Positions 12,190 through 23,930 of a stretch of DNA of 64,000 nucleotides are shown here, in pieces. The translations under genes and the position numbers were made by a program. The first letter of the stretch is position 1; every line of letters begins with the position of its first letter. The stretch is from assembly GCA_024114885.1 (NCBI GenBank), contig CP099432.1:248001-312000 (forward strand). Direction: 5' to 3'. The stretch comes from Septoria linicola. Its lineage: Eukaryota > Ascomycota > Dothideomycetes > Mycosphaerellales > Mycosphaerellaceae. A model generated the notes under the pieces. That model did no database searches. It had not been told where the DNA came from and saw only the letters and a list, made by a program, of their open reading frames with translations.

Positions 12190-14800
12190 GCTATCGTTAT
12201 ATCTACTACTATGTTGTCCGGTACTATATTATAGCTAAACTATAACTTTAGATACTAATTTGCTTCTACTAAGTTACTACGCGTATACTAATAAGCCTTA
12301 TTTAATATATAACCGGCTTTAGAGAAGCTACGTTTAGTAGTAGTTAAAGACGCGGGACAAGCTAGTATATTATATACTAGCCTAGAGAGTATAGAGTATA
12401 CTTTATAGTAGTCGTTCTACTACTATAAAGCGTCTGTTTTTAGTAGTACCGGTAGCGCTACAAGATAGCGATTATACTCGTCCTATATAATCTCTTTACT
12501 TAGCTATAGTCCTTACTCGTATTACGTAGGATCGCGGTTTATAGTAGTGTTTAATTAAGAGGGCTCGGTCGCCGTAGTCGCGTTTATAGTACTAAATCGC
12601 TCGCGGTATTCGATCTATAAGGCCTTAATAACTCTACGTATACGCTTAGTAAACAACTCGCTCTATAATAGTATTTATAAAGCCTATAAGCGCTTATTAT
12701 ATACGCTAAACCTAGCGTTACTATAGCGTTATTTCTTTACCTCTAGATTAAAGTAGAGATCCTTCTATATAGTGTTAAACTAGCGTAGTTTAAAGTGCGG
12801 ATAAAGTACTATTAAGGCTATATAAGTAGGTAAACGATTAGTAAGCGCGAAGTACTTATCTAGCTTCTTCTAACCTATTAAAATATACGCCTTGAAGTAT
12901 AAGTTTAGTAGTGAATCTTACTATATTTTAAGGTCCTCTAATACGCTTATTAGTAGGTTTAGCGTTATAAGTAACTACTATAATAAGCTATAGATATATA
13001 TACTATCTATCTATAAACCTATTAACGCTTCCTTTATTAGATTAAGTAATAAATAGAGCTCTTAGAGCTTATACTAGTCGTTACTATTAAGGCAATCTTT
13101 AGTAGCTAGTAGCTTGTCGTCTACCTTACGAAAGTAAGCCTAATATAGCTCTAACGCGTCTTTAAGCTTAAGAGCTCGCTCTATTATATCGTAGTCGCTA
13201 TTCTACCTTATACTACTATTTAAAATAAGCTCTAGTATTACTATATCTAGATTAGCTTCCTTCTACTTACTCTTAAAGAACTAGCGACGCGTTATTAAGC
13301 TACGCGCGTAGATAATAATATTATATAGTTTGCCGAGTAGTCTACGCCTATACTAAATAACGTGTTTCTTAAGGTTATTTTAAGTATAGATTAAGCGCTC
13401 GAATTAAGCTACTTCTTTATTATCTTCTACCTTATCTAAAGGCTCTATATTATCGCTATCGCTATCGAATTTATAGGCTTGATTAATCGCGTTAATATCG
13501 ATACTATAAAGGATAGCTTTATAGACCAAATTAATAATATATATAGTATAGCGTAGTCTATATTTAAGTAGATTAAGGCCGAGCGAGGTAGCGAGTAATC
13601 GGTATACCTTATCGTTACTATTTACGTTATTAGATATAAAGTATTTAACCTTCTTCTTAATACCGTATTCGCGGATAACCTCTAGTATAGTATCTATAAT
13701 ATCTAATAAATCGTGCGAGCTAAATATATTACGTAAGCCTAGTATTACTATACGATTATAACTATGTTTACTAATAAAGTGTCCGAATATACTTATTAAC
13801 TCTAGCTCGTTATTAGACTTCTAACTATTAAAGGATACGATAACGTCGCTCTATACCTTACTTATAAAGCGTTAGATAGCTAGTTTTAAGCTAGTAAACA
13901 GCTTTATTAACTAACGCTAGTAGGTTATATAGTTCTAAGGTACGAGGTCTAAAATACGTTAGTTTTAGAAGCTAAGGAGCTAGCGTAATCGCTTTAAGGT
14001 AGTATTACGAAGTAATTAATCGTCGCCTATCTTCTACTCGAGATATACCTTCTACTAGCTAATTCGATTAAAGATAGTATAGTCGTCTACGCGTTATTAT
14101 TTAGTAGTAAAAGAGGCTCGTATGTCTCTATTAGTTTCAGCCTTTCGTTTATAGCCTATACCTACTACTAGCGTCGTATACTTACTATCTCGTATCTAGT
14201 AGTAACCTTTACTAAAAGCTAGATTATATAGATAGTCGATTAGTCGTATAGTCGAGGTAATGCTCTTTAATACTAAGCCTTAAGAACTAGGCTTCTTAAA
14301 GTATACTCTATAGAGCTAGTAACGCGTACTAGTCGCTACCTTAGTTAACTCTACTCTAATCTCTAGTTTCTAGTACTAGCTCGTTTTAGAGTGTTTACTA
14401 GAGAGTATTAGTATAAAGCCTTTAAAGCGTAGTCTATCTACGAGAAATCTAGTATAACTATAATAGCTAGAATAAGCTCTAGGAAGCCGCGATTTAGCGT
14501 GTAACTCGGTAAGGTTATCGATAATAGTCTCTAAACTAAGCTCTAACTCTACGAAGTCTATAGTCGCGTCTATCGCTATGTTTTCGACGCGCCTTTATAT
14601 TATTATTATTATAAAAGTAACTATCTAGCTTCTCTAAATCTCTATAAACTCGTAAGTTATAACCCTAAGATATTACTAAACGCGCTTCTAACCGCTATTA
14701 CGCTATATATAACGCGTTTTAGAGTAAATACGTTTTCCTATTAGAATCGTCGTAGTTTATTTAGTTATATATACTATTATAAGGTTCTATAAAGGTATAA
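12190..14800 (-). pseudogene. hAT transposase remnant (copy 2, divergent lineage)
   Basis: On the minus strand at about 12200-12420 the frame reads LACPASLTTTKRSFSKAGYI and continues ILNKAY, a clear match to the hAT C-terminal dimerisation domain (IPASSAxSERxFSxAGxI). It is broken by TAG codons where Gln is expected. The motif differs from that of copies 1 and 3 (ALDIYACLVISNEPKRQFS), so this is a related but distinct hAT lineage. It is non-functional. Confidence 0.75.
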
Positions 14801-15370
14801 ATATAATATTAGAGTTAGATCTTAGATTAGACTAGAAAGTAACGATTTATTAATTCGGAAATACGATAAGAAAACGAGCTTAAATTACTAGTACTAGAAC
14901 TATATAAATATAGAAATGTTTTTATATAGGAATTTAGCTAACTATCTAAGCTTTATTTTATACCGCTAAGCTTGTCTATCTAGTATGTTTTAGTAATATT
15001 ATTTAGTATAGAAGAAACTATACTATAATTACGACGATAGATTATAAGGAATTTAGGATCTTAAGCTATTAGATTTAATATTAAGCGTATATAAGCGAGC
15101 TCGGTTATTATAACCGAACTAATTAGATTATCTAATCGTATAGCTTTAGCCGCTTCTTACTTTTAAATAACTATACTAATACTCTTACCTTTAATACGCG
15201 CGTAGTAAACTAGATACTTATAATAGTCTAGCTATACTATCCTATATACCTATAGACTCTACTAAATTATCTCGTATATCTCTATACTACTAACTAGCGG
15301 AGAATAGTATAATAAACGCTCTAGCGCTATCGTACGAAACAATTACTATAATTCTACTAGAAAGAGCTAG

Positions 15371-15405
15371 GATACGGACACGGACATAGACACGGACATA
15401 GATAT
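15371..15405 (+). repeat. Short tandem repeat of GGACAC/GGACATA units
   Basis: Four adjacent units of six to seven bases (GGACAC, GGACATAGACAC, GGACATAG) lie at the end of the hAT-like segment. The repeat keeps CpA dinucleotides inside a RIP-saturated region. Confidence 0.6.
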
Positions 15406-15647
15406 AGTTAAGGTAGGTCTATATAACTATGCTTGGCGCTATATAGTACGTATCGATATAGGCGACTAGCTATCGCCTATTTATAGTAGTACGCTAGTCC
15501 TCTCTGTCTATCTATACTAAGCTTAATTAGATAGTATAGTACGTACTAAAGCGCCTGTCTTTAAGCTACTCTAGAAGAGAACGGCTATAATAAGGAGGTT
15601 CTTTAATTAGAGAAGCTTACTTCTTATAAATACTAACTACTTTCTAT

Positions 15648-15745
15648 ATTATTATAAACGTTTATAATATAGATTACTTTTTATAATACTAATGACTTTT
15701 TATAATATAGATAACAATTTATAATATAGATAATATTTTATAACC
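15648..15745 (+). repeat. AT-rich tandem repeat, TTTATAATATAGAT-like unit
   Basis: The unit TTTATAATATAGAT or a close variant recurs about four to five times. It lies in RIP-like DNA with no coding potential. Confidence 0.55.
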
Positions 15746-16600
15746 TTATTAAATTCTAGTAATATCGCTACTTTTTATAAACACTTCTAAACTTAACTAA
15801 CTACTTATAATATTAACCTCCTATACTATTCTTAATTATATAGAGAGATATTAAGAGATATATATATATGTTATTAGACTAAAAGAAGGTTTTAATATTA
15901 GTAATAGAGTATATATAAAAGAGAGAGTAGGTATCTAGGACTAGGATATTTAACGCTCTCGCGTTTTCTATTATAATTATAGTCGTCGTTAAGAGGTAGG
16001 CTAGAACTTACTCTTATATACGAAGCACGTTACTTAGAATAGCTAGATAAGAGCTTACGGCTTATATATTACGATAGTTAGTAGAGTAGGTTATAGGTAT
16101 CGGAGCTTGTTTTTATCTCTAATTTAACGCCTACTTCTATATCGAGCTAGCTTACGAGATACACGTACTTATAAAGAGCTATACTAGGTCTTATAACCTT
16201 CGAAGATCTCTATACTATCTCTACTAGCATTTATTAGCTATAATAGCTATCTAGACCCCGCTATAGTATAGGTATGTCGTACCTACTAGGTGCTAGGTAA
16301 GTATATATAAACGAAAGCGTTAGTAAACCTTATAGTATAGTAATAATGAACTCGTGCTCCTCCTAGCGGGTCTCTATAGTATTACCGATCTAGTAAATAT
16401 AGAATAATCTTATAAAGGTAAACAGTATTAGCGCGTTATTCTAATAAGTTTTTATTAATCTACGAGAGCTCTTTCTTAATTAGTATGTCCGTAACATACC
16501 TAGGTTCTACTTCAAATACTTATAGTGCATACTATAGCGCCTCTATAGCTCTAAGAGACTACTTAATGCCTATGCTTGTTTATATAAGGCGGTCGGGGAA

Positions 16601-16715
16601 GTGAATATCGTCTTCGGTACTACTTAGTTGCTGGACTGAGGCGGGCGTTAGAGTGAATATCGTCTTTACTACTGTTTAGAGGCATTGGAGTGAATGTCGT
16701 CTTCAGTACTGCTTA
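16601..16715 (+). repeat. Three diverged copies of a GTGAATATCGTCTT motif
   Basis: Copies begin at about 16601, 16653 and 16689. Each carries GTGAATRTCGTCTT followed by TACT-containing sequence, with spacers of different length. The repeat lies at the boundary where RIP-like composition ends. Confidence 0.55.
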
Positions 16716-17191
16716 CTTACTGGACAAGGTCGGAGCGCGGCACTAATCATTCGATCGCATAGCACGAGGAGCACTGGCATAGGCATTGTTGTAAATCTGA
16801 TCACGAAAGTCGGGTATTGTTGGCGCATTTTTGGCCTCAGATGTCGCATCTGTACAGCCATTCAGTGCGCGTGCTGTACTTGGTACAGTGCAAGTCATCG
16901 TCTCTTTTCTCGCCTAAGCTCAATCTCCACAGCCCTCAACTTGCTTCTCTCTCAGCCTACTTTGCTCCCCACCTTTGCTCTTCACCTTGGCTCTCCACTT
17001 TTGCTCTCCACTTGCGCTGCTCTCAGTCCTCGTTGTGGGACTTGTCATCGACTCTAGCAATGTGCCAACTGTGCGAAAAAGGCTCCTGCGAATAACGATC
17101 AGATTTTGGGTGGCAATGAAGTGATGTAAAGAAACAAGTAACTGTGAAACTTGTTAAAGCGGACGCTAGAGGCGATTGCAGCATACGCCAG

Positions 17192-17717
17192 CTACTTCTT
17201 CGACGCTGGTGTCGCTAACTCGTGCCCACGCATGTCAAGATCTGGCACCGACTCCTCCTCATCTGACAGCACATCTCGCAGGTTCTGTACTAGTTCTGAA
17301 GATCTCAAGGCAACATTGTAGGCTTCCCCGCTCAGCCAATTGGTCGAGGACCCAGGAGAGCGGGCAGGCATATGGTCAAGGAATGGCGCGGTTGGATCAC
17401 GAGGGAGCCAGTCATCATCTGTTGCAGGGATACTCTCGTCAGAGGGGAAAGTACTCTCGGTCGACAGGGAATTTCGCCTCGTTAGCGGAACGATCCTGTT
17501 CATTGATAGAGACAGCGGTATGGGCGGCCAATAGACCACTTTGAACGGCAGAAACGTTTCTTTGGGTGGCGAAGCTGAGCCGCCTAGCTGAGTGATAGAG
17601 AGCTCCCCTCAATGGATAGAGGCACTGGATTGTCCGGAGGAAAAACCTAGTCAGCTGACGAGGAGACCTGGTCGTGACGTTCGGTTGCGATACAGGTCCT
17701 GCCGTTGTGATGTACAT
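17192..17717 (-). CDS. Hypothetical protein, probable two exons
   Basis: The distal part (about 17490-17192) is convincingly coding: DDDWLPRDPTAPFLDHMPAR, then an acidic tail with SDEEESVPDLD, ending TAG. Upstream, another frame from ATG 17717 to about 17470 carries NVSAVQSGLLAAHTAVSINE. A splice or frame change must lie near 17470-17500. Neither part shows a known domain; the C-terminus is acidic and probably disordered. Confidence 0.35.
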
Positions 17718-17975
17718 TTGTGGTGGCGTAGTCGTGTCTCTGCAGCGGATTTCGTGCTCTCCTCACAGCCTTATCAGTTATCATAGCCTGAGCAGAATCT
17801 CGCTCACACAAGTATACAGAGTGTTGTTCGCCGCGATGTCATCATCTCACAGGCCGACTAGTGTCCATGTGTGGCCCTTTGCTTCACGCCGCAGATGCAT
17901 CGTGGATCGCGTAGGTCGAGAATGTAGACGTTGGCCTGACGATCGAGAGTGATGTTCGTTGAGAGACGGAGAGGT

Positions 17976-18374
17976 TCAGATAGAGAGATCTAGCTCAGAG
18001 ATAGAGGATCCGAAAAGTGGTTGAAATGGGGCAACGATGCCGACTCTGCCTGATAAACATTCGTTAGGCCAGGACAGACTGCATCGGCCTCCGTGTGCTC
18101 GTGCCAAACTAAGGATATGGTCTAGAGGGATCGATTTCCGGTCTGTGCCTGCCTGCTCAGCATGTCCGTGCTGTTGACGCGGTGCAGCTTGAGCGGCAAC
18201 ATAATTCACGCCTCCGGCCTTAAGGAATTGCCACAATGTACGAGGTCGATAATTCTCATAGTCCCTGCCTTGATGATCAGGCTTGTCTGGTTGGCACGGT
18301 AGATCGTGACCTACTAACGCAATGTGTTTCGAGTGCAACGTGAAGTAAAGACGTGATTGATTCGCCTCTGACAT
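17976..18374 (-). CDS. Hypothetical protein, 132 aa
   Basis: I chose the ATG at 18374 (MSEANQSRLYFTLHSKHIAL) over an upstream in-frame start because coding character begins there. The frame runs to TGA at 17976. It is His/Gln/Arg-rich in the middle and has no cysteine pattern, signal peptide or transmembrane segment. The family is unknown. The C-terminal part could belong to a larger spliced product. Confidence 0.4.
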   Translation of the reverse strand: MSEANQSRLYFTLHSKHIALVGHDLPCQPDKPDHQGRDYENYRPRTLWQFLKAGGVNYVAAQAAPRQQHGHAEQAGTDRKSIPLDHILSLARAHGGRCSLSWPNECLSGRVGIVAPFQPLFGSSISELDLSI

Positions 18375-18479
18375 GTTGTCGACACGTCGTTGCTCATCTT
18401 GGACAAAAGAAGGGATCGTCACAACAGCAACTTCACCGCATACGAGGGTCTTGGCTCCATGCGTCTGGCTCGGCAACGC

Positions 18480-20286
18480 GATCTTGCCGCCGAAGATTCA
18501 TGTGTGCAACTATTGCACATTGGAATCTGAGCTGCAGCAAGTCCATGCACACTCTGATCCCGCAGAGATCGGCGGCAGGGATTCATCCAAAGTTGTCCAA
18601 GGCTAGAACTACATGATGGAGTGGCTGCAGCCGATCGCATCTGCAACCAATCTGCCAATGATCAATATGACTGGCTGGAACTGACGTGCTACAGCTTGCA
18701 CGTAGACCTCGATAAATTGCCCTCGTGTGACAGCTCATACGAAGAGACTCCGAAGAGACATGCTGTTAAAATCCAAAGCGCTCTCCCTACGTCATCGCCA
18801 TCGTTGTGACGGAATGAGATGAAGGCGGCTGTGGTCCACGAGGAGAGATGGAAGGCAGTGGGGGCAGCAATCACTCAACTCCGCGCTCACCGACTGCGAT
18901 GTCAACACTCAAATGGCATCCCGTACTCAGAATGGCGTGGCACCTGGTAAGGAAAACAGTAAAACCCAAGGAGAGCAGCACAAGTCTCGGCTGTCGAGTC
19001 TTGCCTGGACAAAATGTACTTACTAATCCTGATCACAGGAGCAGAGTTTGCTGCAGTCAGCGACGGCTTTATGGGAACGGAGAACAAAATCCAAATTGCT
19101 AATGTCATCCGGAGCCTCTCTTCGACACAATGTCGTGTCTACCACGAACATAGTCACATTGACAGTCGAGTGGCTTTCGCTGGAGCAGATCACAGAGGAG
19201 AAGCCACACGATGATGCCCTTTTTCTCTTCCTCACTCGCTTTTGCTTCTCGCGTAGAACAGTACCCTAGTACCAAACTAATAGATGCTCAATTCCTTGAA
19301 TGGTAGCAACACTTAGGGAAAAGATGTTGTTACTGTAGGATGACACTTCGACCTTGAATGCTCGCATTGATAGTGCGCCAAAATCGTCCTGTCACGCCAA
19401 AGCCAGTCCAAGTGCTCACAGAATTGGTCCCTTTGCCCTACGACTCGTCTATTTGCTCCAAAAGATGTCGAAACCCGTCAGAACACTATACATTTGCTCC
19501 ACAACTCTTCCAAGGGTGCTAAAGCTAGTCCGTTCCCTCCAAAGCTAGTCCAATCACGCCAGAATCTCGTCCAATAGCTCTGCAACCCTGATCACTTGCT
19601 CAAGCACTTGTCCCAAAGCTCCCAACTCAGGTCCTCTCCCAGGTTGGGAAGGTCCTCTTTGATTAGTATGGATCTCGAGACGTGGGATGATCTGTTTCTG
19701 AAAGAACTCAGCGTGGCGACTGTAGTGCTTGCTGGTTTGGAACCCAACCTATGCTCGGGGACAGCCGTACCTGCTCTGAACACCGCACAAGCAGGGGTTA
19801 GGCCTATGTGAGTAGCCGGTGGTGCCTCAGCCCTAAAGCAAATACAGAATAAACAACACAGTCCGAGGACGAGATTGCTCTGGATCTGGTCAGATCTTTG
19901 TGTATAGACTCAGCGGCGCCATCTTGGACATTTGTAGGACAGGTAGACATATTCTTGCGAGAGGAAGAAAGAAGGAGAGAGAGGGAGAGAGTGTGCTCAC
20001 GATCATTCCAATCGTCATCTTCACCGTCTTCACCACTATCGTAGCCATCACCGTATCTTCATCACCATCATCATCTTCCCTCTTTCTTTGTGTTCAGGCT
20101 CAGCTCTCCCCCTCCCTTCTCAACACACGCGTGCTCTGCCTGACCAGATCTCAGAATTGCTACCATTTCTTCTTCCTAGCCTTCTTTCTCTTATCCTTAC
20201 TATCTATCAACTAGATGAAACTGCCCCTTAGCACCCTCTTCGATGTGCTTCGTCGCAGCAGCAACGACTTCCGTCTCAGAAGGGGT
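18480..20286. other. Intergenic stretch with weak periodicity, no supported gene
   Basis: No frame on either strand is convincingly coding. At 19360-19640 the plus strand shows loosely spaced GTCC and GCTCC words, with CAAAGCTAGTCC repeated, suggesting a degenerate minisatellite. At 19990-20110 there are CATCATC/TCTTC runs. The rest has normal composition. Confidence 0.3.
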
Positions 20287-21397
20287 TCAACGTGCATTGA
20301 CGCGATACCCGAGCACACTGTCCCGAATCAAGGCCAAGACCGCAGAAATTATGCTGGGCGAATGCTCTCCAGAATTGAATGTTCGACTGGAGAAGAACGA
20401 AGTCGAAGAAGAGGAGGGAGAAGAGTTTGTGGCATTCCCGAGCATCTCGTCCAGGAACACGTCCATGCGATCGAGGGGACTCTCTAGTCCATCAGCGACT
20501 CTGCCGAGCCCGTAACGCTCTCGAGCGGTGTCTCGGAGCGCGTACAAGAGGGCATGGGACTTGGTGGATTGGTCGTCAGTAATACCCATCAGCGCCTGCT
20601 GAGACTGAATCATGTTGTAGCTGGCGGCATCGGGATACCGGCCAGTCGCATCAGGCAGAGATGGAAGAGCGTTGGTTTCGTACATGGCGAGATACTCAAA
20701 TGGGAGGCGATGCTTCTGGCCGAGGCTGCTAGCAGTGGGGTGTCTGTCGCTCCAAGATGGGATCATGCTGGTTTTGATCAGATCGGGCAGAGAAGAGAGT
20801 TGATGTTCCAAGATCTGGTGCAAGTTGGGCAGGAGATAGTCTGTGGGCTGCCGACTTGAGGGATTCAGCGCATTGCTTCGAATGTGGAGTATCGCGATGG
20901 CAGAGGAAGTTAGTTGTCAGGAAATGCGTTGCATTGCAGCCAGAGCCATGGCGCAAGCGGGCTCCAATCCTCGGCGGAAATGCATTACAAATCATGCTGG
21001 AGCCATTATCGAAGAGAGACGGGTCGGCGGAAACAAGTCTGTTGTAGGCGTCGTAATACTAATCGTTGTAGGAGTGGACCTCGTCGAAGAACAGTACAAG
21101 CTGTGTAGTGTAAGTGATGATCGAATCCGCAAAATACTCTCGCAGTTGCACGAGGGCCACATGATTGCCCGAGATGGTCGCATCTATCGATTGCCGGAAA
21201 GGAAGCTGGCCGATATCGAGAGCTTCGTTCAGGTAACGGAGTTGCTTCGAGAGAGTCTTGGACTTGTCGCTGACTGACAAATAGGCTTATGCCGGTGGTG
21301 GTAGATCGCTAGATGGACCCAAAACGTGCACTTTCAAGTCAAGATCATAGACAGATCCGGCTGCAGCGCATTGTCCAGGATACGATACAGCAACCAT
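20287..21397 (-). pseudogene. Hypothetical protein gene with two in-frame stops
   Basis: An ATG at 21397 opens MVAVSYPGQCAAAGSVYDLD. The frame continues through VSDKSKTLSKQLRYLNEALD and VQLREYFADSIITYTTQLVL, with TAA at 21287-21289 and TAG at 21059-21061. Both sit where a Gln codon would be one C-to-T change away. A splice or frame change near 20870-20900 leads to a long final exon (20823-20287, FEYLAMYETNALPSLPDATG) ending in TGA. The product would be about 350 residues. No family is recognised. Undetected introns could also remove the stops. Confidence 0.45.
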
Positions 21398-21423
21398 GAG
21401 GTGGCAAGTGCGGATCTATCTTG

Positions 21424-21993
21424 TCAGATGCTGTACTCATTGGACGCGGAGAGATTGAAGCGGTACTGATCGCTCTGCAAAACGCTTTCGGGACATACTT
21501 CTGTTACTTGGTTACAGTATCGGGAGGTCGATTGGACTGCTATCTGCTCCTCGTATACCGCAAGACCAATGTACACAGTATCGGCAAGAAGTGCCAAGAT
21601 GCCGATCTTGAGAAACTTGATCAGCAGTGAGCGTACAAGTCCTTGCTGATCGGCAGGTCCGGGACGGGCGGGCATTAACGAGTACACCACTGTCATGAGC
21701 TAAAAGACGCACCGGAGCGCTGGAGAAGCGATGAGGTCGTGACACAAAACAGCCAGCAGAGCGCACTGATATGTAAATGCTCTTCTTCCTGATAGGTGTG
21801 CCAGCTATGACGTACAACACAAGAAGAAGGCGAACGATGCCACCCAGGCTAAACGTCCAACCGTCAGGTAGGCCGGATAGAAGTACCAGGTAATGGAAAG
21901 GCTACTCTAGAGAGGCTAGAGGAGATGGATGATGGCAAGCACTGCCTCCAGATCGGGGTTGATGAAGTCACGAAGTTGGTCGAGGGTTGGCAT
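21424..21993 (-). CDS. Possible membrane protein, multi-exon
   Basis: ATG at 21993 begins MPTLDQLRDFINPDLEAVLA and is followed by two closely spaced TAG codons and a hydrophobic run (YFYPAYLTVGRLAWVASFAF). A GTACGT donor lies near 21814. The last exon (about 21696-21424) contains the hydrophobic segment LLIKFLKIGILALLADTVYI, then a Cys-containing tail, ending TGA. Two membrane segments are inferred. It lies head-to-tail with the gene starting at 21397, only about 25 bp downstream, so the two might be one broken gene. Confidence 0.35.
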
Positions 21994-22170
21994 GTTGTAT
22001 GCTCTGCCAGTCCCTCTCGATAGAGGCGTTGTTTAGGAGTAGAGCGTAGATGCCCGAGTGGACACCATGGACTGATTGTCGCGTGTTCCAGAGTTGTGTT
22101 TGTCTACGGCACATCGGGAGGGCTACATGAAGGCTGTAGCAGTCTCTGCAGCCGGACCTGTAACCTTGGT

Positions 22171-22301
22171 CATGCAGCTATGCTCGGAGCATTTGCAGCG
22201 ATACTTGAGGCATTGAGCATGCAGCCAGACTTGAAGCATTGAGCACGCAGCTATATTGGGAGCATTGAGCATGTAGCCGTGTTTGGAGTCTTGAGTATCC
22301 C
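22171..22301 (+). repeat. Five tandem copies of a ~26-bp unit
   Basis: Units of the type GCAGC-N9-GAGCATTGAGCAT recur five times with about 80 % identity. The minus strand reads as a periodic peptide (HAQCLKY / ACSMLQV-like), but no enclosing gene is evident. Confidence 0.65.
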
Positions 22302-22638
22302 GGACGATCGTAGCGACCAAGGTCGATACTCCGAATGCCAGCAGAATTTGTACACGCTGACAATACAAAGAAGCTGTGTTGATGCGGCAACGCTCGGCGC
22401 AGAAGATCGATGTCTATCGTGACGCATTGGGTCTGGAAGTATCATCGAGATAACATGGAAACGGGAGCGCTGAATGGTAATGTTAGTTCATGCTTGGCTT
22501 AGCTCGACGAAGTCACTCTAGCAGCGCTCCTCCAAGGGACCATGGATCAAATCCTTTAGCGCTGTGGATCAACAACTTTCTCTCCTCCACCTCCTCTCTA
22601 GCCACTAGGGCCCAGCACAGTGCGGCCTAGCTCAAAGT

Positions 22639-23289
22639 TTAGCAGGTACCCACTTTGTCACCGACTCTATCGTCGCCACGACCCCCCTTGCCGTCATTTC
22701 TATCAACCACAGCACTGTGTCTATACACATCCACGGCGCGTCTCGTCCACCGGCGAGAGCTCTCGTTCTCTTCTGCAGTGTATGCTGACGCTGGCGAAAT
22801 TGAGCACAGGGTCGTCACCGTGGCCCGTCTTGTAGTCACCGCCCATGCGATGCCGATGGTCACAAGACCGAGGCAGCCTAGAGCGCGGGCGCAACAAGTC
22901 ACGATGAAGGTACCATAGGCCTCCCAAGCAGCACTCACCTTTCCGCGTCGGGCGGCTTCCGTGTACCGCGCTGCTCGTCTGCAGCGGCTGCAATTGAGGG
23001 TTCGTTTTGGTAGAGTTGGCGCTGTTCCTTGCGTACTACCACTGCCGATGCTTCGACGGGATTTGCGACGCTCGAAGTGGTGCAATGGGCAGTGTTTACC
23101 GCAGGCGTCGCACTGCTGTCGGCCCGTGGTATCGAAGACGATGGCGTTGTAGACGCGAGGCAAGAGAGTGTGCTGCGACACGCTCTCTATGGATTGCTGG
23201 AGTCGGGTAGGTGTAGCTCGTGCAGCGGCAAGCACGCTGGCGGCGGAAGACGCCTTCAGCTTCATTGGGGTGGAAAGGCCAAGTTTCAT
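22639..23289 (-). CDS. Hypothetical protein with paired Cys motifs
   Basis: The start chosen is MKLGLSTPMKLKASS at 23289. At about residues 60-110 there is CDACGKHC, then NCSRCRRAARYTEAARR, a C-x2-C-x4-C plus C-x2-C arrangement resembling a small zinc-binding module found in some fungal proteins of unknown function. Downstream, GTGAGT and CTCTAG at about 22930-22870 with a GTGAC branch site form a good intron. If spliced, the product stops soon after (AASVL) at about 130 aa. Unspliced, the frame continues through a hydrophobic segment to TAA at 22639. The module function is inference. Confidence 0.4.
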   Translation of the reverse strand: MKLGLSTPMKLKASSAASVLAAARATPTRLQQSIESVSQHTLLPRVYNAIVFDTTGRQQCDACGKHCPLHHFERRKSRRSIGSGSTQGTAPTLPKRTLNCSRCRRAARYTEAARRGKVSAAWEAYGTFIVTCCARALGCLGLVTIGIAWAVTTRRATVTTLCSISPASAYTAEENESSRRWTRRAVDVYRHSAVVDRNDGKGGRGDDRVGDKVGTC

Positions 23290-23687
23290 GGTGGCGACCA
23301 GCAGACGTTCAGCTGGCTGGTAATGGAAAGACGTTTCGTCGGGACTGATTGCAAGACAGCAAATCCAGAGGCCGCTTGTTCTGGAAGTAATCTTGCGTGT
23401 CTGTCTCATGTCGTTCGTTATACTAGATTGCTCGCGCAGTTCCGAGCCCATGTCATCGTTTCTTGTAGCAAACCTTTGCGAACGAGTCCTGTTCAAGACC
23501 TGTCGATTCAATCACCCAAGCTTGATGCTTAGGCCGCGTGGAGATGTTCTGCTGCACAATGTCACAGCCATTTCCTCGAGATTCATCCAGTCTCACCGTG
23601 AGGACGTTCCCATCTGAAGGGCCACCACCACCGACCTGGCAGGATGTCTGTGGTCCACGGCGTGTTACGTGGCTTTGAAACCCTGCC

Positions 23688-23930
23688 ATGGACCTACAAA
23701 TCCCTGAGATGGGGCATTGCTTGGGTTCAGCTGCGGAAAGTGTGCATTCGCCTCCTCGCAGCGGACATTTGGCCTTGCCCCCTCAGCAGCAGCAGCAGCA
23801 GCAGAGCCGCGGACATGTTTCGCAATCGGAGGTGGTACACTTGCACATCGACAGTCTCCCCAGAAAGTCCAGTGTTGATTCAAAGTGGAAGATCTGCGGC
23901 AAAGAAGGAGAAGCTGGTGGTATGGTGTGA
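23688..23930 (+). CDS. Short frame with polyglutamine, possible exon
   Basis: An 80-codon frame starts MDLQIPEMGHCLGSAAESVH and includes a seven-Gln tract. A second overlapping frame (23644-24162) is also open, so which one is coding is unclear. No family is recognised. Confidence 0.2.
   Translation: MDLQIPEMGHCLGSAAESVHSPPRSGHLALPPQQQQQQQSRGHVSQSEVVHLHIDSLPRKSSVDSKWKICGKEGEAGGMV
23784..23804 (+). repeat. (CAG)7 microsatellite
   Basis: Seven perfect CAG triplets. In one plus-strand frame they encode polyglutamine. Confidence 0.9.

Larger units (their letters stand above)
11880..16600. mobile_element. RIP-mutated repeat block containing a divergent hAT element
   Basis: From about 11900 the sequence becomes TpA-saturated and loses CpA/TpG, with a gradual return to normal composition near 16600. 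The part at about 12150-15380 is a hAT element on the minus strand. Its 5' flank at 14830-15380 aligns closely with 2940-3480 of copy 1, including a shared run starting GTACTAGAACTATATAAATA. No matching termini or target duplication could be placed, so the ends are approximate. DNA at 15400-16600 is unassigned but equally RIP-like. Confidence 0.7.

Noticed and set aside
15760..16560. A further transposase in the AT-rich stretch
   Set aside because: No DDE, RNase H-like or reverse-transcriptase motif could be read in any frame even with stops ignored.
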